A DNA stretch of 64,000 nucleotides, taken from NCBI GenBank assembly GCA_020853705.1, contig JADYYK010000227.1, forward strand, positions 1 to 64,000, given 5' to 3'. The DNA is from Deltaproteobacteria bacterium (GTDB lineage: Bacteria; Myxococcota_A; Polyangia; Haliangiales; JADYYK01). How positions within the stretch are numbered: the stretch's first letter is position 1; each line of letters opens with the position of its first letter. Below the pieces are notes generated by a model. The model searched no databases. It worked only from the letters and a program-made list of their open reading frames with translations, and was not told where the DNA came from. Below, one piece after another: positions 14,284-25,141 of this stretch. The translations under genes were made by a program, and so were the position numbers.

Positions 14284-14985
14284 CTACTTCTTGCGCTTGG
14301 CGCCGGCCGATTCGCGGATGAGCTGCTTGAGCTCGTCGAGCTCGCGGCGCATGGCGGCGACGTCATCGCTGCTGGCGGCGGCCTTGCCGGCCTTGCCCTT
14401 CGCGGGCGGTGGGGGCGCCGCGGCAGCAGTGTCGTCGTCGTCACGGCCCACGGCCGCGTCGTCGTCCCGCTGCGACTCCGGGTGTGGATCGGGCGGCATC
14501 GGCGGCTCGGGCTCGCGCATGGGCGGACGCGGGGCCGGCTCGCGATAGCGCGGCGGCGGCTCCGGCGCCCGCTGCGGTTCGGCCCAGGGCGACATGCCGC
14601 CCCACAGGCGAGCGAAGGCGTTGCCGGCCTGGAAGGGCAGGTTGACCAGCGGGTTGTACTGCGCGATCTGCTGCGCGCCCTGCTTGGCCTGCAGGTACAG
14701 CTCGAGGGCGCCGGTCATGTAGCGGCCCAGGAACTCGGCCAGGGCCTCCTCGCGCAGGCGGATCATCTGGGTCAGCAGCGGGACTGGCAGCAGCTTGGCG
14801 GCGCCGCGGCTCTCGATGATGATCTGGGTCAGGGTGGCCTGGGTCAGGTCGTCGCCGCTGGCGGCGTCGATGACGCGCACGTCGCTGCCGGCCTGGATGC
14901 GGTCGGCCAGCTCCTCCAGGGTGATGTAGCGGCTGGCCTCGGTGTCATAGAGGCGCCGGTTGGAGTATTTCTTGATGGTGATCAC
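14284..14985 (-). CDS. phaR: Polyhydroxyalkanoate synthesis repressor PhaR
   Basis: 233 aa. The N-terminal PHB/PHA accumulation regulator DNA-binding domain is unmistakable: KKYSNRRLYDTEASRYITL (residues 5-23), then DVRVIDAASGDDLTQATL and QIIIE. A second helical block (LTQMIRLREEALAEFLGRYM) matches the accumulation-regulator C domain. The rest is a Pro/Glu/Arg-rich and Asp-rich linker, and a C-terminal helix rich in Leu and Glu. PhaR represses phasin and PHA genes until it is titrated by granules. It is convergent with the zinc-ribbon gene and has TGC-rich sites in its own promoter, implying autoregulation. Confidence 0.95.
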   Translation of the reverse strand: MITIKKYSNRRLYDTEASRYITLEELADRIQAGSDVRVIDAASGDDLTQATLTQIIIESRGAAKLLPVPLLTQMIRLREEALAEFLGRYMTGALELYLQAKQGAQQIAQYNPLVNLPFQAGNAFARLWGGMSPWAEPQRAPEPPPRYREPAPRPPMREPEPPMPPDPHPESQRDDDAAVGRDDDDTAAAAPPPPAKGKAGKAAASSDDVAAMRRELDELKQLIRESAGAKRKK

Positions 14986-15013
14986 GATGCATCATGCATA
15001 GCACAATGCGTTA

Positions 15014-15030
15014 TGTTGCAGTGCACAAAT
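15014..15030. promoter_or_regulatory. Candidate PhaR operator between phaR and the MFS gene
   Basis: TGTTGCAGTGCACAAAT carries the TGCA-G-TGCA palindrome and differs at one base from the site at 13288-13304. Further TGC/GCA-rich sequence lies on both sides (14996-15009; 15073-15091). It lies in the divergent region 29 bp from the phaR ATG, consistent with autorepression and possible co-control of the transporter gene. Confidence 0.6.
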
Positions 15031-15101
15031 TATGATTGACACGCGCCGTGCAAATCGCTAGATCGGGTCTCGCAACAATGCTGCACCGCAAGGAGACGGC
15101 G

Positions 15102-16361
15102 ATGGCGAGCGTGACCACGGCGACGACGAGCGCGACCCCGGGGGCCCGGCCCCGCACCACCACCGCGATGTGCGCCGCCATGCAGGCCATCGGCGGCGGC
15201 CTGGGCTGGTCCCTGCTGCCCCCGCTGATGCCGAAGATCGCGCGCGACCTGTCGATCAGCCACTCCATGGGCGGCCTGGTCTGGGGCGCCGCGCCGCTGG
15301 GCATCGCGCTGGCGGCCCCGCTGGGTGGCGCCGCGGTGGATCGCTTCGGGGCCCGGCGCGTGGCCGGCTTTGCGATGCTGATCGGCGCCCTGGCCTGTGC
15401 GTCGCGCGCGCTGGCCTTCGACGGCTGGTCGCTGGCGCTGTCGATGTTCGTGTTCGGGCTGCACGTCGGCTTCGTGGCCCCGGCCATCCCCAAGGCGCTG
15501 GCCGGCCATGTGCCGCTGACCGCGCTGGGGCGCGCCAACGGCCTGGCCCTGCTGGGCTACACGCTGGGCACCGCGGCCACGGTGCTGACCGCGCGCACGA
15601 TGCTGATGCCACTGCTGGGCGGCTGGCGAGCCACGATGGTGTTCGCGGCCGGCGCGATGGCGCTGATGGGGGTGCTGTGGCTGCTGGTGACGCGCGATCG
15701 CATCGCGCTGTCGCGCCACGCCAGCTTGCGCCAGGTGCTGTCGCTGGCGCGTGATCGGCAGCTCTTGCGCGTGGCCGCCATCCACTTCCTGCTTTTCGGC
15801 GGCTATCTGGCGCTGCTGGGGCTGCTCCCGCGCGCGCTATGGGACGCCGGCATGAAGCCGCAGCAGATCGGCCTGGCGGTCGCCGGCTGGCTGGTGTGCG
15901 CGGGCATCGCCAACTTCGCGGGGCCGTGGCTGTCGGATCGCCTGGGCCTCAGGCGGCCGGTCCTGCTGGCGGGCGCCGCGCTGGCCGGCAGCGCGCTGGG
16001 GCTGATGGCGCTGCTCCCGAGCGGCGCCGCGCTGGGGCCGCTGGCGCTGGCCGCGCTGGGTGGCGGCGTGATCGCGCCGCTGGTGCTGTCGCTGCCGATG
16101 GAGCTGCCGGGCATCGGCGTCGCCAGGGCGGGCGGCGCGCTGGGCCTGCTGATGCTGGTCGGCCAGGTCGGCGGCTTCCTCATGCCGCTGGCGACCGGCG
16201 CCATCGCCGGACGCTGGGGCTTCGCCGCGGCGCTGGGCCTGCTGGCGGTGGGCCACGCCGCCATCCTCATCCCGGCGCTGGGGCTGCGCGAGACCGGGCG
16301 CAACCGGGCCCAGGTGGCGCCGGCGCTCCCGACCCAGGCGCCCGAGCGGGTTGTGGCATAG
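15102..16361 (+). CDS. Major facilitator superfamily transporter
   Basis: 419 aa with about 12 hydrophobic segments. The loop 2-3 signature is present as GGAAVDRFGARR and its second-half counterpart as GPWLSDRLGLRR. The ATG at 15102 has an AAGGAG ribosome site 7 bp upstream; an earlier ATG in the same frame would add an unlikely N-terminus overlapping the operator region. The substrate is unknown; the overall pattern resembles small-anion or nitrate/cyanate-type MFS carriers. The shared divergent region with phaR hints at control by PHA status. Confidence 0.85.
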   Translation: MASVTTATTSATPGARPRTTTAMCAAMQAIGGGLGWSLLPPLMPKIARDLSISHSMGGLVWGAAPLGIALAAPLGGAAVDRFGARRVAGFAMLIGALACASRALAFDGWSLALSMFVFGLHVGFVAPAIPKALAGHVPLTALGRANGLALLGYTLGTAATVLTARTMLMPLLGGWRATMVFAAGAMALMGVLWLLVTRDRIALSRHASLRQVLSLARDRQLLRVAAIHFLLFGGYLALLGLLPRALWDAGMKPQQIGLAVAGWLVCAGIANFAGPWLSDRLGLRRPVLLAGAALAGSALGLMALLPSGAALGPLALAALGGGVIAPLVLSLPMELPGIGVARAGGALGLLMLVGQVGGFLMPLATGAIAGRWGFAAALGLLAVGHAAILIPALGLRETGRNRAQVAPALPTQAPERVVA

Positions 16362-16364
16362 TCG

Positions 16365-17270
16365 ATGGTCGTGCGTGCATCAATTTGCCTGGTTTTCGTG
16401 CTGGTCGCCTCGTGCGCCAACGCCGACAAGGCGTGCCGCGTGGGCGCCGACTGCGCCTCGGGCGTGTGCCTGGCCGACGGCACCTGCGAGCTCGGCGCTG
16501 GCGACGACGCCGGCGCGACGACCGACGGGGCGCCGGCGGGCGATGGCAGCACGCGTGATGGCGGCGCCGCGTGCTCGCCCAATCGCGACAACATGGTGGC
16601 GCGCGACGAGGTCACCCTGGGCCCCGGCCTGCGCGCGCCGTTCCGCATCGCGCGCGACGCCACGCTGTCCACCGCGGGCACCACGCGCGGCGACGGGACC
16701 CGCAGCTGGAACCTGGGCGGCGCGCTGACCGGCGATCATGACGTCCAGGTCGAGACCCTGCCCATCGCGGGGCAGTGGTTCGCCAGCAGCTTCGCGGGCG
16801 CGACCTATGCGTCGAAGCTGGCCGACGCCCAGGACCTGCTGGGTGTGTTCGAGGTCACCTCGGCGGCGCTGCTGCTGCGCGGCGTGGTGTCGCCGCAGGC
16901 CGGCACCCTGCGCACCGAGCTGGTCTATGACCCGCCGGTGGTGGTGCTGGCGTTCCCGCTGCGCATGGGCGGCAGCTTTCGCACCACGTCGACCATCACC
17001 GGCCTGGCCAGCGGGGTGTTCTCGACCTACCAGGAGGCCTACGAGTCGGACGTCGATGCGCGCGGCGACCTGACCACGCCGTATGGCGACTTCCCGGTGC
17101 TGCGCGTGCGCGTGGTGCTGCGGCGGACCATCGGCCTGCTGACCACGACGGTGCGCAGCTACCTGTTCGTGGCCGAGTGTTTCGGCACGGTCGCGGCGGT
17201 GACCTCGCAGGACAACGAGACGTCGATCGAGTTCACCCGCGCCACCGAGGCGCGCAGGCTGGCGCCGTGA
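16365..17270 (+). CDS. Lipoprotein of unknown family (paralogue of 19887-20720)
   Basis: 301 aa. Lipoprotein signal with a lipobox ending VASC (residue 17). A Cys-rich CRVGADCASGVCLADGTC stretch follows (common in myxobacterial surface proteins), then an Asp/Gly/Thr linker and a beta-rich domain from about residue 75. That domain aligns with the lipoprotein three genes downstream: QWFASSFAG/QWYAASFPG and a C-terminal ECFGTVAAVTS/ECFGEVARATS block. Located 3 bp after the MFS gene. Function is unknown. Confidence 0.75.
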   Translation: MVVRASICLVFVLVASCANADKACRVGADCASGVCLADGTCELGAGDDAGATTDGAPAGDGSTRDGGAACSPNRDNMVARDEVTLGPGLRAPFRIARDATLSTAGTTRGDGTRSWNLGGALTGDHDVQVETLPIAGQWFASSFAGATYASKLADAQDLLGVFEVTSAALLLRGVVSPQAGTLRTELVYDPPVVVLAFPLRMGGSFRTTSTITGLASGVFSTYQEAYESDVDARGDLTTPYGDFPVLRVRVVLRRTIGLLTTTVRSYLFVAECFGTVAAVTSQDNETSIEFTRATEARRLAP

Positions 17271-17272
17271 GG

Positions 17273-18330
<1,058 letters not shown>

Positions 18331-18334
<4 letters not shown>

Positions 18335-19887
18335 AGCGCGGCCTTCTCGTCCTGCTGCTGCTCGCCAACCAGGCGCGCGCGACCGGCTTCACCGACCTCG
18401 GCCAGGACATCGCGCCGCGGCGTGGCACCGGCATCTCCCTCGACGGCTCGCTGCGCACGCGCGGCGAGGCGCTGTGGAACCTCGACCTCGATCGCGGCCT
18501 GACGCCGTCGGGGCAGGCGCTGTTTCCGACCCCGCTGGGGGACCCCGGGAGCCAGCTCTTGACCCACGCCGACATGCGGCTGCGCACCGACCTGTCGATC
18601 TATGCGCCCGGGGGCGGCGTCGCGGTCAAGGTGCGCCTCGACGTGCTCGACAACGTCACCCAGGGCTCCACCGCAGAGGGCATCCCGTCGGCCTCCAGCA
18701 CACAGACCTCGCCCGACGCGCCCATCCACGTCAGGCGCGCCTATGGCGAGGCGCTGACGCCGTTCGGCCTGGTCGTGGCCGGGCGCGTGGGCAGCCAGTG
18801 GGGCCTGGGCATGCTCGCCAATGGCGGCGATTGCGCCGATTGTGACTCGGGGGACTCGGCCGATCGGGTCGCCTTCATCACGCCGCTGGCGGGCCTGATC
18901 TGGGCGCTGGCCTTCGACCTCTCGGCCAGCGGACCGGTGGGTGCGCGCAAGGACGGGGCGCGCGGCATCGATCTCGGGCGCAGCGACGATGTGCACTCGG
19001 TGACGCTGGCGGTGCTGAGCTGGCGCAATGACCGCGCGCGCCGGCGCCGCGCCCGCGCCGGCAAGAGCACCTTCGAGTGGGGCGCCTACTTCTCGCACCG
19101 CTGGCAGTCGGACGACGTGCCCGCGGACTACCTGCCGGTGGCGCAGCCGCGCATGAGCTTCAGCGCCGCCGACGTCATGGCGCGTGGCTTCCGCGCCACC
19201 GCGCTGGATGGCTGGGCGCGCCTGACCACGCCGCGGCTGCGCATCGAGGCCGAGGCCGCGCTGCTCATCGCCACGGTCGATCAGCCGTCGCTGATCCCGG
19301 GCGTGCTGCTCGACGGGCCGGTGCGCTCGACCCAGATCGGCGCCGCGCTGGAGAGCGAGTATGGCAGGGCGCAGGACCGCTTCTCGGCCGGGCTCGACCT
19401 CGGCTTCGCCAGCGGGGACCCGGCGCCCGGCTTCGGGGCCTTCCCGCAGGTCGGCGCGGCGGCGCCGCAGCCCGGCGACCTCGACGGCGCGCAGGCCTCG
19501 CCGCCCGGCGATCTGCGGGTCGACAACTTTCGCTTCCACCCCGACTACCGCGTCGATCGCATCCTGTTCCACGAGCTCATCGGGACCGTGACCGACGCCT
19601 TCTATGCCCGGCCGCATGCGCGGGTGACGCTGCTGCGCGGCGGCCCCGGCGAGCTGCGCGCCGCCGCCGCGGCCATCGCGTCGTTCGCGGTCGAGCCGAC
19701 CTCGACCCCCGGCAACGCGCGCCCGCTGGGCGTCGAGCTCGATCCCACGCTGCTGTACGAGAGCCGCGACGGCTTCCAGATCGCCTTCGAGTATGCGCTG
19801 CTGGTGCCGCTGGCCGGCCTCGATGGCAGCACCCAGTCGGCCACCGTCGCGCAGCTGGCCCGCCTGCGCCTGGGGTACCTGTTCTGA
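18331..19887 (+). CDS. Outer-membrane protein, TIGR04551-like
   Basis: 518 aa with a short signal peptide (MKRGLLVLLLLANQARA) and a long beta-rich, aromatic-ended sequence closing with LRLGYLF, typical of outer-membrane barrels. The pattern of paired strands with R..TDLSIYAP, HVRRAYGEALTPFG and FEWGAYFSHRWQ matches the myxobacterial family I know as TIGR04551; that assignment is from memory. Start GTG at 18331 overlaps the hydrolase stop. It lies between the two paralogous lipoproteins, suggesting one envelope complex. Confidence 0.75.
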
Positions 19888-20720
19888 TGCGCGCGACCGC
19901 CACCCTCTTCGTGTGCCTGTGCGGCTGCGTGCTGGCGCTGGCCGGCTGCGGCGAGAACCTGACCCCGGCGCCGGTGGCCAGCGCCGATCCGACGCTGACC
20001 TGCGTGCCCGATCTCGACGGCCGCATCGACGCGCGCGAGCTGACCGCGACGCTGGACCTGCCGGTGCGCTACCTGGTCGCCAAGGAGCGCGCGGTCGACC
20101 TCGCGGGCAAGGTCGACGGCGCGGGCCGGCGCACCTGGGACATGGGTACCCGCGGCGCCGACAGCACGCTGCAGCTCAGCGCACAGGCGCTGGGCACGCA
20201 GTGGTACGCGGCGTCGTTCCCGGGCGGGCAGTTCGTGACCCCGCTCGATGACGCCACCGACGGTGTGTATGCGCAGGACGACGCCGCGCTGTGGCTGCTC
20301 GGGGTGGCCTCGCGCGAGATGGCGCCGGCGCAGGGCAAGACCTTGATCGTGTATGCCGCGCCGGTGGCCGTCCTGCGCTTCCCGCTGACCTCGGGCGCGA
20401 CCTGGACCGCGGTGGGGGACATCCCCAGCGGCGCCGGCACCATCCGCGGGCTGCCCTACATCGGGCGCGACACCTACGTCATCACGGTCGACGGCGCCGG
20501 GCGCCTCGGCCTGCCCGACGTCACCTTCACGCAGGCGCTGCGGGTGCGCACCCAGGTCACGGTGGCGCCGTCGCTCGGCCCGCCGGTGACGCGGCGCCAG
20601 GTGTCGTTCTACTTCGAGTGTTTCGGCGAGGTCGCGCGTGCGACCAGCCACGACGGCGAGGCCGCCGCCGACTTCACCACCGCGGCCGAGCTACGCCGCC
20701 TATCGCTGCAGGAGGACTGA
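19887..20720 (+). CDS. Lipoprotein of unknown family (paralogue of 16365-17270)
   Basis: 277 aa. Lipobox ALAGC, then a domain colinear with the earlier lipoprotein: TCVPDLDGRIDARELTATLD corresponds to its CSPNRDN...EVTLG block, and FYFECFGEVARATSHDGEAA corresponds to its FVAECFGTVAAVTS block. It lacks the Cys-rich knot of its paralogue. The ATG overlaps the previous stop (TGATG). An AGGAGG-type ribosome site for the next gene lies inside its 3' end. Confidence 0.75.
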   Translation: MRATATLFVCLCGCVLALAGCGENLTPAPVASADPTLTCVPDLDGRIDARELTATLDLPVRYLVAKERAVDLAGKVDGAGRRTWDMGTRGADSTLQLSAQALGTQWYAASFPGGQFVTPLDDATDGVYAQDDAALWLLGVASREMAPAQGKTLIVYAAPVAVLRFPLTSGATWTAVGDIPSGAGTIRGLPYIGRDTYVITVDGAGRLGLPDVTFTQALRVRTQVTVAPSLGPPVTRRQVSFYFECFGEVARATSHDGEAAADFTTAAELRRLSLQED

Positions 20721-20721
20721 G

Positions 20722-21075
20722 ATGTGGGATCAGTGGAAGAAGGGCTTCGATCAGTGGGAAAACGCCACCGCACAGCTGCTCGAGCAGTGGCTCAAGAGCC
20801 CGCTGGTGCTGGGTCCGTCGGGCACCATGCTGTCGACGATGATGAAGGCCAAGCTGGCGTCGGACCGAGCCATGGCGCAGCTCTGGGGCGGTTTCGGCCT
20901 GCCCACCAAGCGTGATCAGGAGCGCACGCTGCACGCGCTGAACCAGCTGGAGGCGCGCCTCATCGATCTGGAGCAGCGGCTGGAGGACGCCGAGGAGCAG
21001 CGCGCGGCGACCCCGGCGCCTGCGCCGGTCAAGCCGGCCAAGGGCAACAGCGACCCCGACAAGGCCGCACGCTGA
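20722..21075 (+). CDS. PhaE-like / phasin-like PHA synthase subunit
   Basis: 117 aa. The N-terminus [20 protein letters not shown], followed by a [11 protein letters not shown] segment and a C-terminal coiled coil ([20 protein letters not shown]), is typical of small PhaE-type or phasin-type proteins encoded next to class III PhaC. It ends in an Ala/Pro/Lys tail. Preceded by GGAGG and followed by an overlapping start (TGATG), so it belongs to a PhaE-like - acyl-CoA synthetase - PhaC operon. Confidence 0.7.
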   Translation: MWDQWKKGFDQWENATAQLLEQWLKSPLVLGPSGTMLSTMMKAKLASDRAMAQLWGGFGLPTKRDQERTLHALNQLEARLIDLEQRLEDAEEQRAATPAPAPVKPAKGNSDPDKAAR

Positions 21076-22823
21076 TGGACATCACGCCGTTCCAGGAGCT
21101 GAAGATCGCCCCGCGCGCAGTGTTCGATGCACTGCCGGAGCGGCGTGCCCGTCCTCGCTTCATGCTGCGCACCGGTGACGACTGGCGCGTCGTCACCTGG
21201 GGCGGCTTCGCCAGCGAGATCGCGCGCGCGGCCGGCTTCCTTTTCGCCAGCGAGCTCGGCGCCGGTGAGCGCGCCGCCATCTTCGCGGCCAACCGCGTGG
21301 AGTGGCTGTCGGCCGCGCTGGCCATCCAGGCCGCGGGTGGCGTGCTGGTGCCGGTGTACCCGGCGTCGACCACCGACCAGCTGGCCTACGTGGTCGGCCA
21401 CAGCGACGCGCGCGTGCTGTTCGTCGACGGCGCGCACCAGCTTCAGCGCGTGTTCGAGGCCTGGCCGGCGCTGGCTGGCGTGCGTCGCATCGTGACCCTG
21501 GATGACGCCACCGCGGCGGGCGCCGCCGAGGCCCTGAACAAGCTGCGCGCCGCCGGCCGCCCCGCGCCCAGCCTCGACGAGGTCGAGCGCAAGCTGGTGT
21601 CGTGGTCCCGCGCGCTGGCCATCGGCGCCGCGCGCGCGACCGACGCGCCCGACGAGCTGTCGCGCTCGCTGGCGACCATCTCGCTCGATCAGCCCGGGCT
21701 GATGCTGTACACCAGCGGCACCTCGGGCAACCCCAAGGGCGTGCCGCTGACGCATCGCAACGTCGCCATCAACGGGCTCGACTGGCTGCGCAGCAACGCG
21801 CCCCTCATCGACGAGGGCGCCACCGACCTCTTGTGGCTGCCGATGAGCCACATCTTCGGCTTCGGCGAGGCCTGCCTTGGCAACACGCTGGGCTTCACCA
21901 CCTACCTGTGCGAGCCCGCGCAGGTCATGCAGCTCCTGCCCGAGGTGCGCCCCAGCGTCTTCATGAGCGTGCCCTCGGTGTGGGAGAAGCTGGCCATGGC
22001 CGCGACTGCCGCGCCGGTGCAGACCCCCGAGGGGCGCCGCGCCCGCCTCGACGAGGTCACCGGGGGGCGCCTGCGCTTCTGTCTGTCGGGCGGCGCCGGC
22101 CTCAAGCGCGAGATCAAGGAGGTCCTGCACGGCTGCGGCCTGCTGGTGATCGAGGGCTACGGCCTGACCGAGACCTCGCCCACGCTGACCCTGAACCGGC
22201 CCGACGCCTTCCGCTTCGACAGCGTGGGGCGGCCGCTGCCCTCGGTCGAGCTGCGCCTGGCCGAGGACGGCGAGATCCTGGCCCGCGGCCCCAGCGTGTT
22301 CGGCGGCTATCACAAGGATCCGGTCGCCACCCGCGAGGCCTTCACCGACGACGGCTGGTTCAAGACCGGCGACGTCGGCCGCTTCACCGACGACGGCTTC
22401 CTGCAGATCATCGATCGCAAGAAGGACATCCTGGTCACCGCTGGCGGCAAGAACGTGCCCCCCGCCAACATCGAGCTGCGCTTCCGCGACGACCCCTTCA
22501 TCGCGCACGTGGTCGTGTACGGCGACGGCCGGCGCTACCTGGTGGCCGGGCTGTGGCTGAACGACGACGCCGTGGACGCGCAGCTGGCCGCGGGTGGCGC
22601 GCCGCCGGCCCCGGCCGCACGCGCCGCCGCGGTGGAGGCGCTGCTGGCGCCGCGGATGGCCCGCGTCAACGCCGAGCTGGCGTCGTACGAGACCTTGAAG
22701 AAGTGGACCGTGATGCCGCGCCCGCTGACGGTCGCGGGCGGCCTGCTCACGGCGACCCTGAAGGTGCGGCGCAAGGCCGTGTACCAGGCCTTCGCGGCCG
22801 AGTTCGAGGCCATGTACGCGTGA
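21075..22823 (+). CDS. Long-chain fatty acid-CoA ligase (AMP-binding)
   Basis: 582 aa ANL-superfamily enzyme activating a fatty acid to its acyl-CoA. Motifs: P-loop [27 protein letters not shown], the ATP-binding FKTGDVG and the hinge region [18 protein letters not shown]. Sequence style is that of FadD15/FAA1-like long-chain synthetases. In this operon it may supply hydroxyacyl-CoA precursors for PHA or re-activate released monomers. It overlaps neighbours at both ends (TGATG; GTGA). Confidence 0.92.
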   Translation: MDITPFQELKIAPRAVFDALPERRARPRFMLRTGDDWRVVTWGGFASEIARAAGFLFASELGAGERAAIFAANRVEWLSAALAIQAAGGVLVPVYPASTTDQLAYVVGHSDARVLFVDGAHQLQRVFEAWPALAGVRRIVTLDDATAAGAAEALNKLRAAGRPAPSLDEVERKLVSWSRALAIGAARATDAPDELSRSLATISLDQPGLMLYTSGTSGNPKGVPLTHRNVAINGLDWLRSNAPLIDEGATDLLWLPMSHIFGFGEACLGNTLGFTTYLCEPAQVMQLLPEVRPSVFMSVPSVWEKLAMAATAAPVQTPEGRRARLDEVTGGRLRFCLSGGAGLKREIKEVLHGCGLLVIEGYGLTETSPTLTLNRPDAFRFDSVGRPLPSVELRLAEDGEILARGPSVFGGYHKDPVATREAFTDDGWFKTGDVGRFTDDGFLQIIDRKKDILVTAGGKNVPPANIELRFRDDPFIAHVVVYGDGRRYLVAGLWLNDDAVDAQLAAGGAPPAPAARAAAVEALLAPRMARVNAELASYETLKKWTVMPRPLTVAGGLLTATLKVRRKAVYQAFAAEFEAMYA

Positions 22824-23863
22824 GCCTGCTTGGCAACATCACGCGCCTGCTGAGCAAGCCGCCCGCGGTCGGGGTCACGCCGGCCGACGTGGTGCACCGC
22901 GAGAACAAGTGGCGCCTCCTGCGCTATCGCGCGCGCGCGGCGGGCCGCGCCTTCGCGACGCCGATCCTGCTGGTGCCGTCGCTGATCAACCGGCACTACG
23001 TGCTCGATCTGCTCCCGGGCAAGAGCTTCGCCGAGTACCTGGTGGCCCAGGGCTGGGACGTCTGGGTCATCGACTGGGGCACGCCGGGCGACGAGGATCG
23101 GCTGGTCACGTTCGACGACATCTGCGATCGCGCGCTGGGGCGGGCGCTGCGGCTATGTGCGCGCAGCGGGCCCAGCGGGCGGGCGCACCTCATGGGCTAC
23201 TGCCTGGGCGGCACCCTGACGGCGATCCACGCCGCGGTGCGCCCCGAGCGCGTGGCCACGCTGACCGCGCTGGCGGCGCCCATCGGCTTTCACGACGAGG
23301 GCCTGCTGTCGGCGTGGACGCGGTCGCGCGGCTTCGACGTCGGCGCGCTGGTCTCTGCCTGTGGCAACGTGCCCTGGCAGCTGATGCAGGGGGCCTTTCA
23401 CCTGCTGCGCCCGACGCTGACGCTGTCCAAGCTGGTGCACCTCGCCGACAAGGTCGGCAAGTCCGACGCCGCCGGCTTCGACGAGTTCGCCGACGGCTTC
23501 CTGGCGCTGGAGACCTGGGGCAACGACAACGTCGCCTTCCCGGGCGAGTTCTACCGCCGCTATGTCGGCGAGCTGTACCAGCAGGACGCGCTGCTGGCGG
23601 GCAGCTTCACGCTGTCGGGGCGGCCGGTCGACCTCGGCGCCATCGAGTGCCCGACCCTGGCGGTGACCTTCGCCAATGACGGCATCGTGCCGTGGCGCAG
23701 CGCCGCGGTGCTGCTGGAGCGGGTCGGCACGCCCGAGGCCGAGCGCCTGCAGATCCACCAGCCCGGCGGCCACGTGGGCGGCTTCGTGTCGCGCAGCGCG
23801 ACCCGCACGCTGTGGCCCAAGATGGCGGCGTTCTGGGCCGCGCGGGATGGGCTTGCAACTTGA
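22820..23863 (+). CDS. phaC: Polyhydroxyalkanoate synthase, class III PhaC-like (copy 2)
   Basis: 347 aa, same architecture as the copy at 11805-12842: [12 protein letters not shown], lipase-like box GYCLGG with Cys128, acid in FANDGIVP, His in PGGHVGG. It lacks the Ser/Ala-rich insertion of copy 1. GTG start overlaps the ligase stop. The two synthases are clearly diverged, so this is not a recent duplication. The TetR gene downstream may control this operon. Different monomer specificity of the two synthases is an inference. Confidence 0.9.
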   Translation: MSLLGNITRLLSKPPAVGVTPADVVHRENKWRLLRYRARAAGRAFATPILLVPSLINRHYVLDLLPGKSFAEYLVAQGWDVWVIDWGTPGDEDRLVTFDDICDRALGRALRLCARSGPSGRAHLMGYCLGGTLTAIHAAVRPERVATLTALAAPIGFHDEGLLSAWTRSRGFDVGALVSACGNVPWQLMQGAFHLLRPTLTLSKLVHLADKVGKSDAAGFDEFADGFLALETWGNDNVAFPGEFYRRYVGELYQQDALLAGSFTLSGRPVDLGAIECPTLAVTFANDGIVPWRSAAVLLERVGTPEAERLQIHQPGGHVGGFVSRSATRTLWPKMAAFWAARDGLAT

Positions 23864-23866
23864 CGC

Positions 23867-23892
23867 GGTGACAAGCTAGGGTCCTTGTCACC
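23867..23892. promoter_or_regulatory. Perfect inverted repeat (TetR operator candidate)
   Basis: GGTGACAAG - 8 bp - CTTGTCACC: two perfect 9-bp arms ending immediately before the ATG of the TetR gene. Arm length and position are typical of an autoregulatory TetR operator. A TTGCAA (23853) with TAGGGT (23877) at 18-bp spacing would place the promoter over it. Confidence 0.75.
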
Positions 23893-24483
23893 ATGACAAT
23901 GACCAAGCAGGGAAAAGAGACGCGCCGCGTGATCCTCGAGGCAACCTGGAAGGTGCTGGGCCTGCGCAAGGGCGCGCCCTTCAACCTGGACGAGGTGGCC
24001 AAGGTCGCCAAGGTGTCGCGCCAGGGCCTGTACCTGCACTACGGCACCAAGACCGAGCTGTTCCTGCGCGCGGTGGCGCACATGCGCGAGAAGCTGGGCT
24101 ACGACGACCTGCTGGCCGGGGTCGCCAGCGCCGCGACCGCCGACGCCGCGCTGGCCACGCTGCTCGACGCCCATGTCGAGCTGACCCCGCGCTTCATGCG
24201 CGCCGCCCGCGCCCTCGAGGCCGAGCGCGTGCGCGACCCCGCCATGGAGGCCGCCTTCGCGGCGCGCAAGTCCGACCGCCGCGAGCTGTGCGGTGCGCTG
24301 GCCCAGCGCCTGGCCAAGGACAGGCGCCTGGCCGCGGGCTGGGCCGCCGATGACGTCGCCGACCTGCTCTGGGTCATGACCTCGGCCGGCGTCACCGAGG
24401 ACCTGCTGGTCCGCCGCGGCTGGACCCACGCCCAGCTGCGCAAGCGCCTGGGCGGGATGTGCGAGACCTTCCTGAAGAAGTAG
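23893..24483 (+). CDS. TetR-family transcriptional regulator
   Basis: 196 aa. Canonical N-terminal helix-turn-helix: TRRVILEATWKVLG, then FNLDEVAKVAKVSRQGLYLHY (helices 2-3). The C-terminal ligand domain is helical and Ala/Arg-rich. It follows the second phaC by 29 bp, with a perfect palindrome directly upstream of the ATG and hardly any leader for a ribosome site, so repression and translation are tightly linked. Likely an acyl-CoA or fatty-acid-responsive regulator, by context only. Confidence 0.9.
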   Translation: MTMTKQGKETRRVILEATWKVLGLRKGAPFNLDEVAKVAKVSRQGLYLHYGTKTELFLRAVAHMREKLGYDDLLAGVASAATADAALATLLDAHVELTPRFMRAARALEAERVRDPAMEAAFAARKSDRRELCGALAQRLAKDRRLAAGWAADDVADLLWVMTSAGVTEDLLVRRGWTHAQLRKRLGGMCETFLKK

Positions 24484-24622
24484 CCACCCGCCGGTCCCGC
24501 CGGTCCGGCCCGCCCCGGCACACCCGTGACGCCGGTGTCACGCGCTGGTCATCTCCTGCCACGAGATTTCGCGCACCTCGGCCCCGTCCTGCGCTGCCCC
24601 GCGGCTTGCAGTACGCTGCGAC

Positions 24623-25141
24623 GTGCGCAACCTCGTGGCTCTCGGGCTGATGGTGCTGGCGTCGCTGACCCAGGTCGCGGGCTGTCCCTGCGGCGGGGCG
24701 ACGACCGTGGTCGCTCGCAAGGGCTTCGAGGACTGTCAGGGCGACTGTGGTCTGGAGGTGACCGCGGGGCGCGTCCAGCTGGTGTCGACCATCCACCCCG
24801 GCGAGCACGGCCTGAAGCTGGACGCCGGGACCAGGCTGCGCTGGGACCTCGGCGACAGCCTGCGCTTCCATGAGCGGCTCGTGCTGGGGCTGACCACGAA
24901 CTGCCCGGGCACGCTGCGGGTCGGGGTGCAGATCGACGCCGAGTCGCCCCTGGTGCCGGTGCTGCTGAGCCGCGGCGCTGGTGACGTGACCTTCGTGAAC
25001 GCGGGCGGCAGCCTGCCCGACCTGGAGCAGCCGACCAGCGATGGTGGCGTGCGGGTGCCCGCGCGCTTCCTCATCATCGAGAGCACCTCGAGCTGTGTCA
25101 TCGACAACCTGCAGCTGGTGTCGACGGAGAACTACTGTTGA
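24623..25141 (+). CDS. Lipoprotein, unknown function
   Basis: 172 aa from GTG 24623. Signal LVALGLMVLASLTQVAGC with a lipobox Cys near residue 21; mature protein beta-rich with three Cys-containing loops (CQGDCG, NCPG, SSC). The pattern resembles carbohydrate-binding-like or jelly-roll domains found in myxobacterial surface lipoproteins, but no family is recognised. Its stop overlaps the start of the next gene by 1 bp. Confidence 0.65.
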   Translation: MRNLVALGLMVLASLTQVAGCPCGGATTVVARKGFEDCQGDCGLEVTAGRVQLVSTIHPGEHGLKLDAGTRLRWDLGDSLRFHERLVLGLTTNCPGTLRVGVQIDAESPLVPVLLSRGAGDVTFVNAGGSLPDLEQPTSDGGVRVPARFLIIESTSSCVIDNLQLVSTENYC

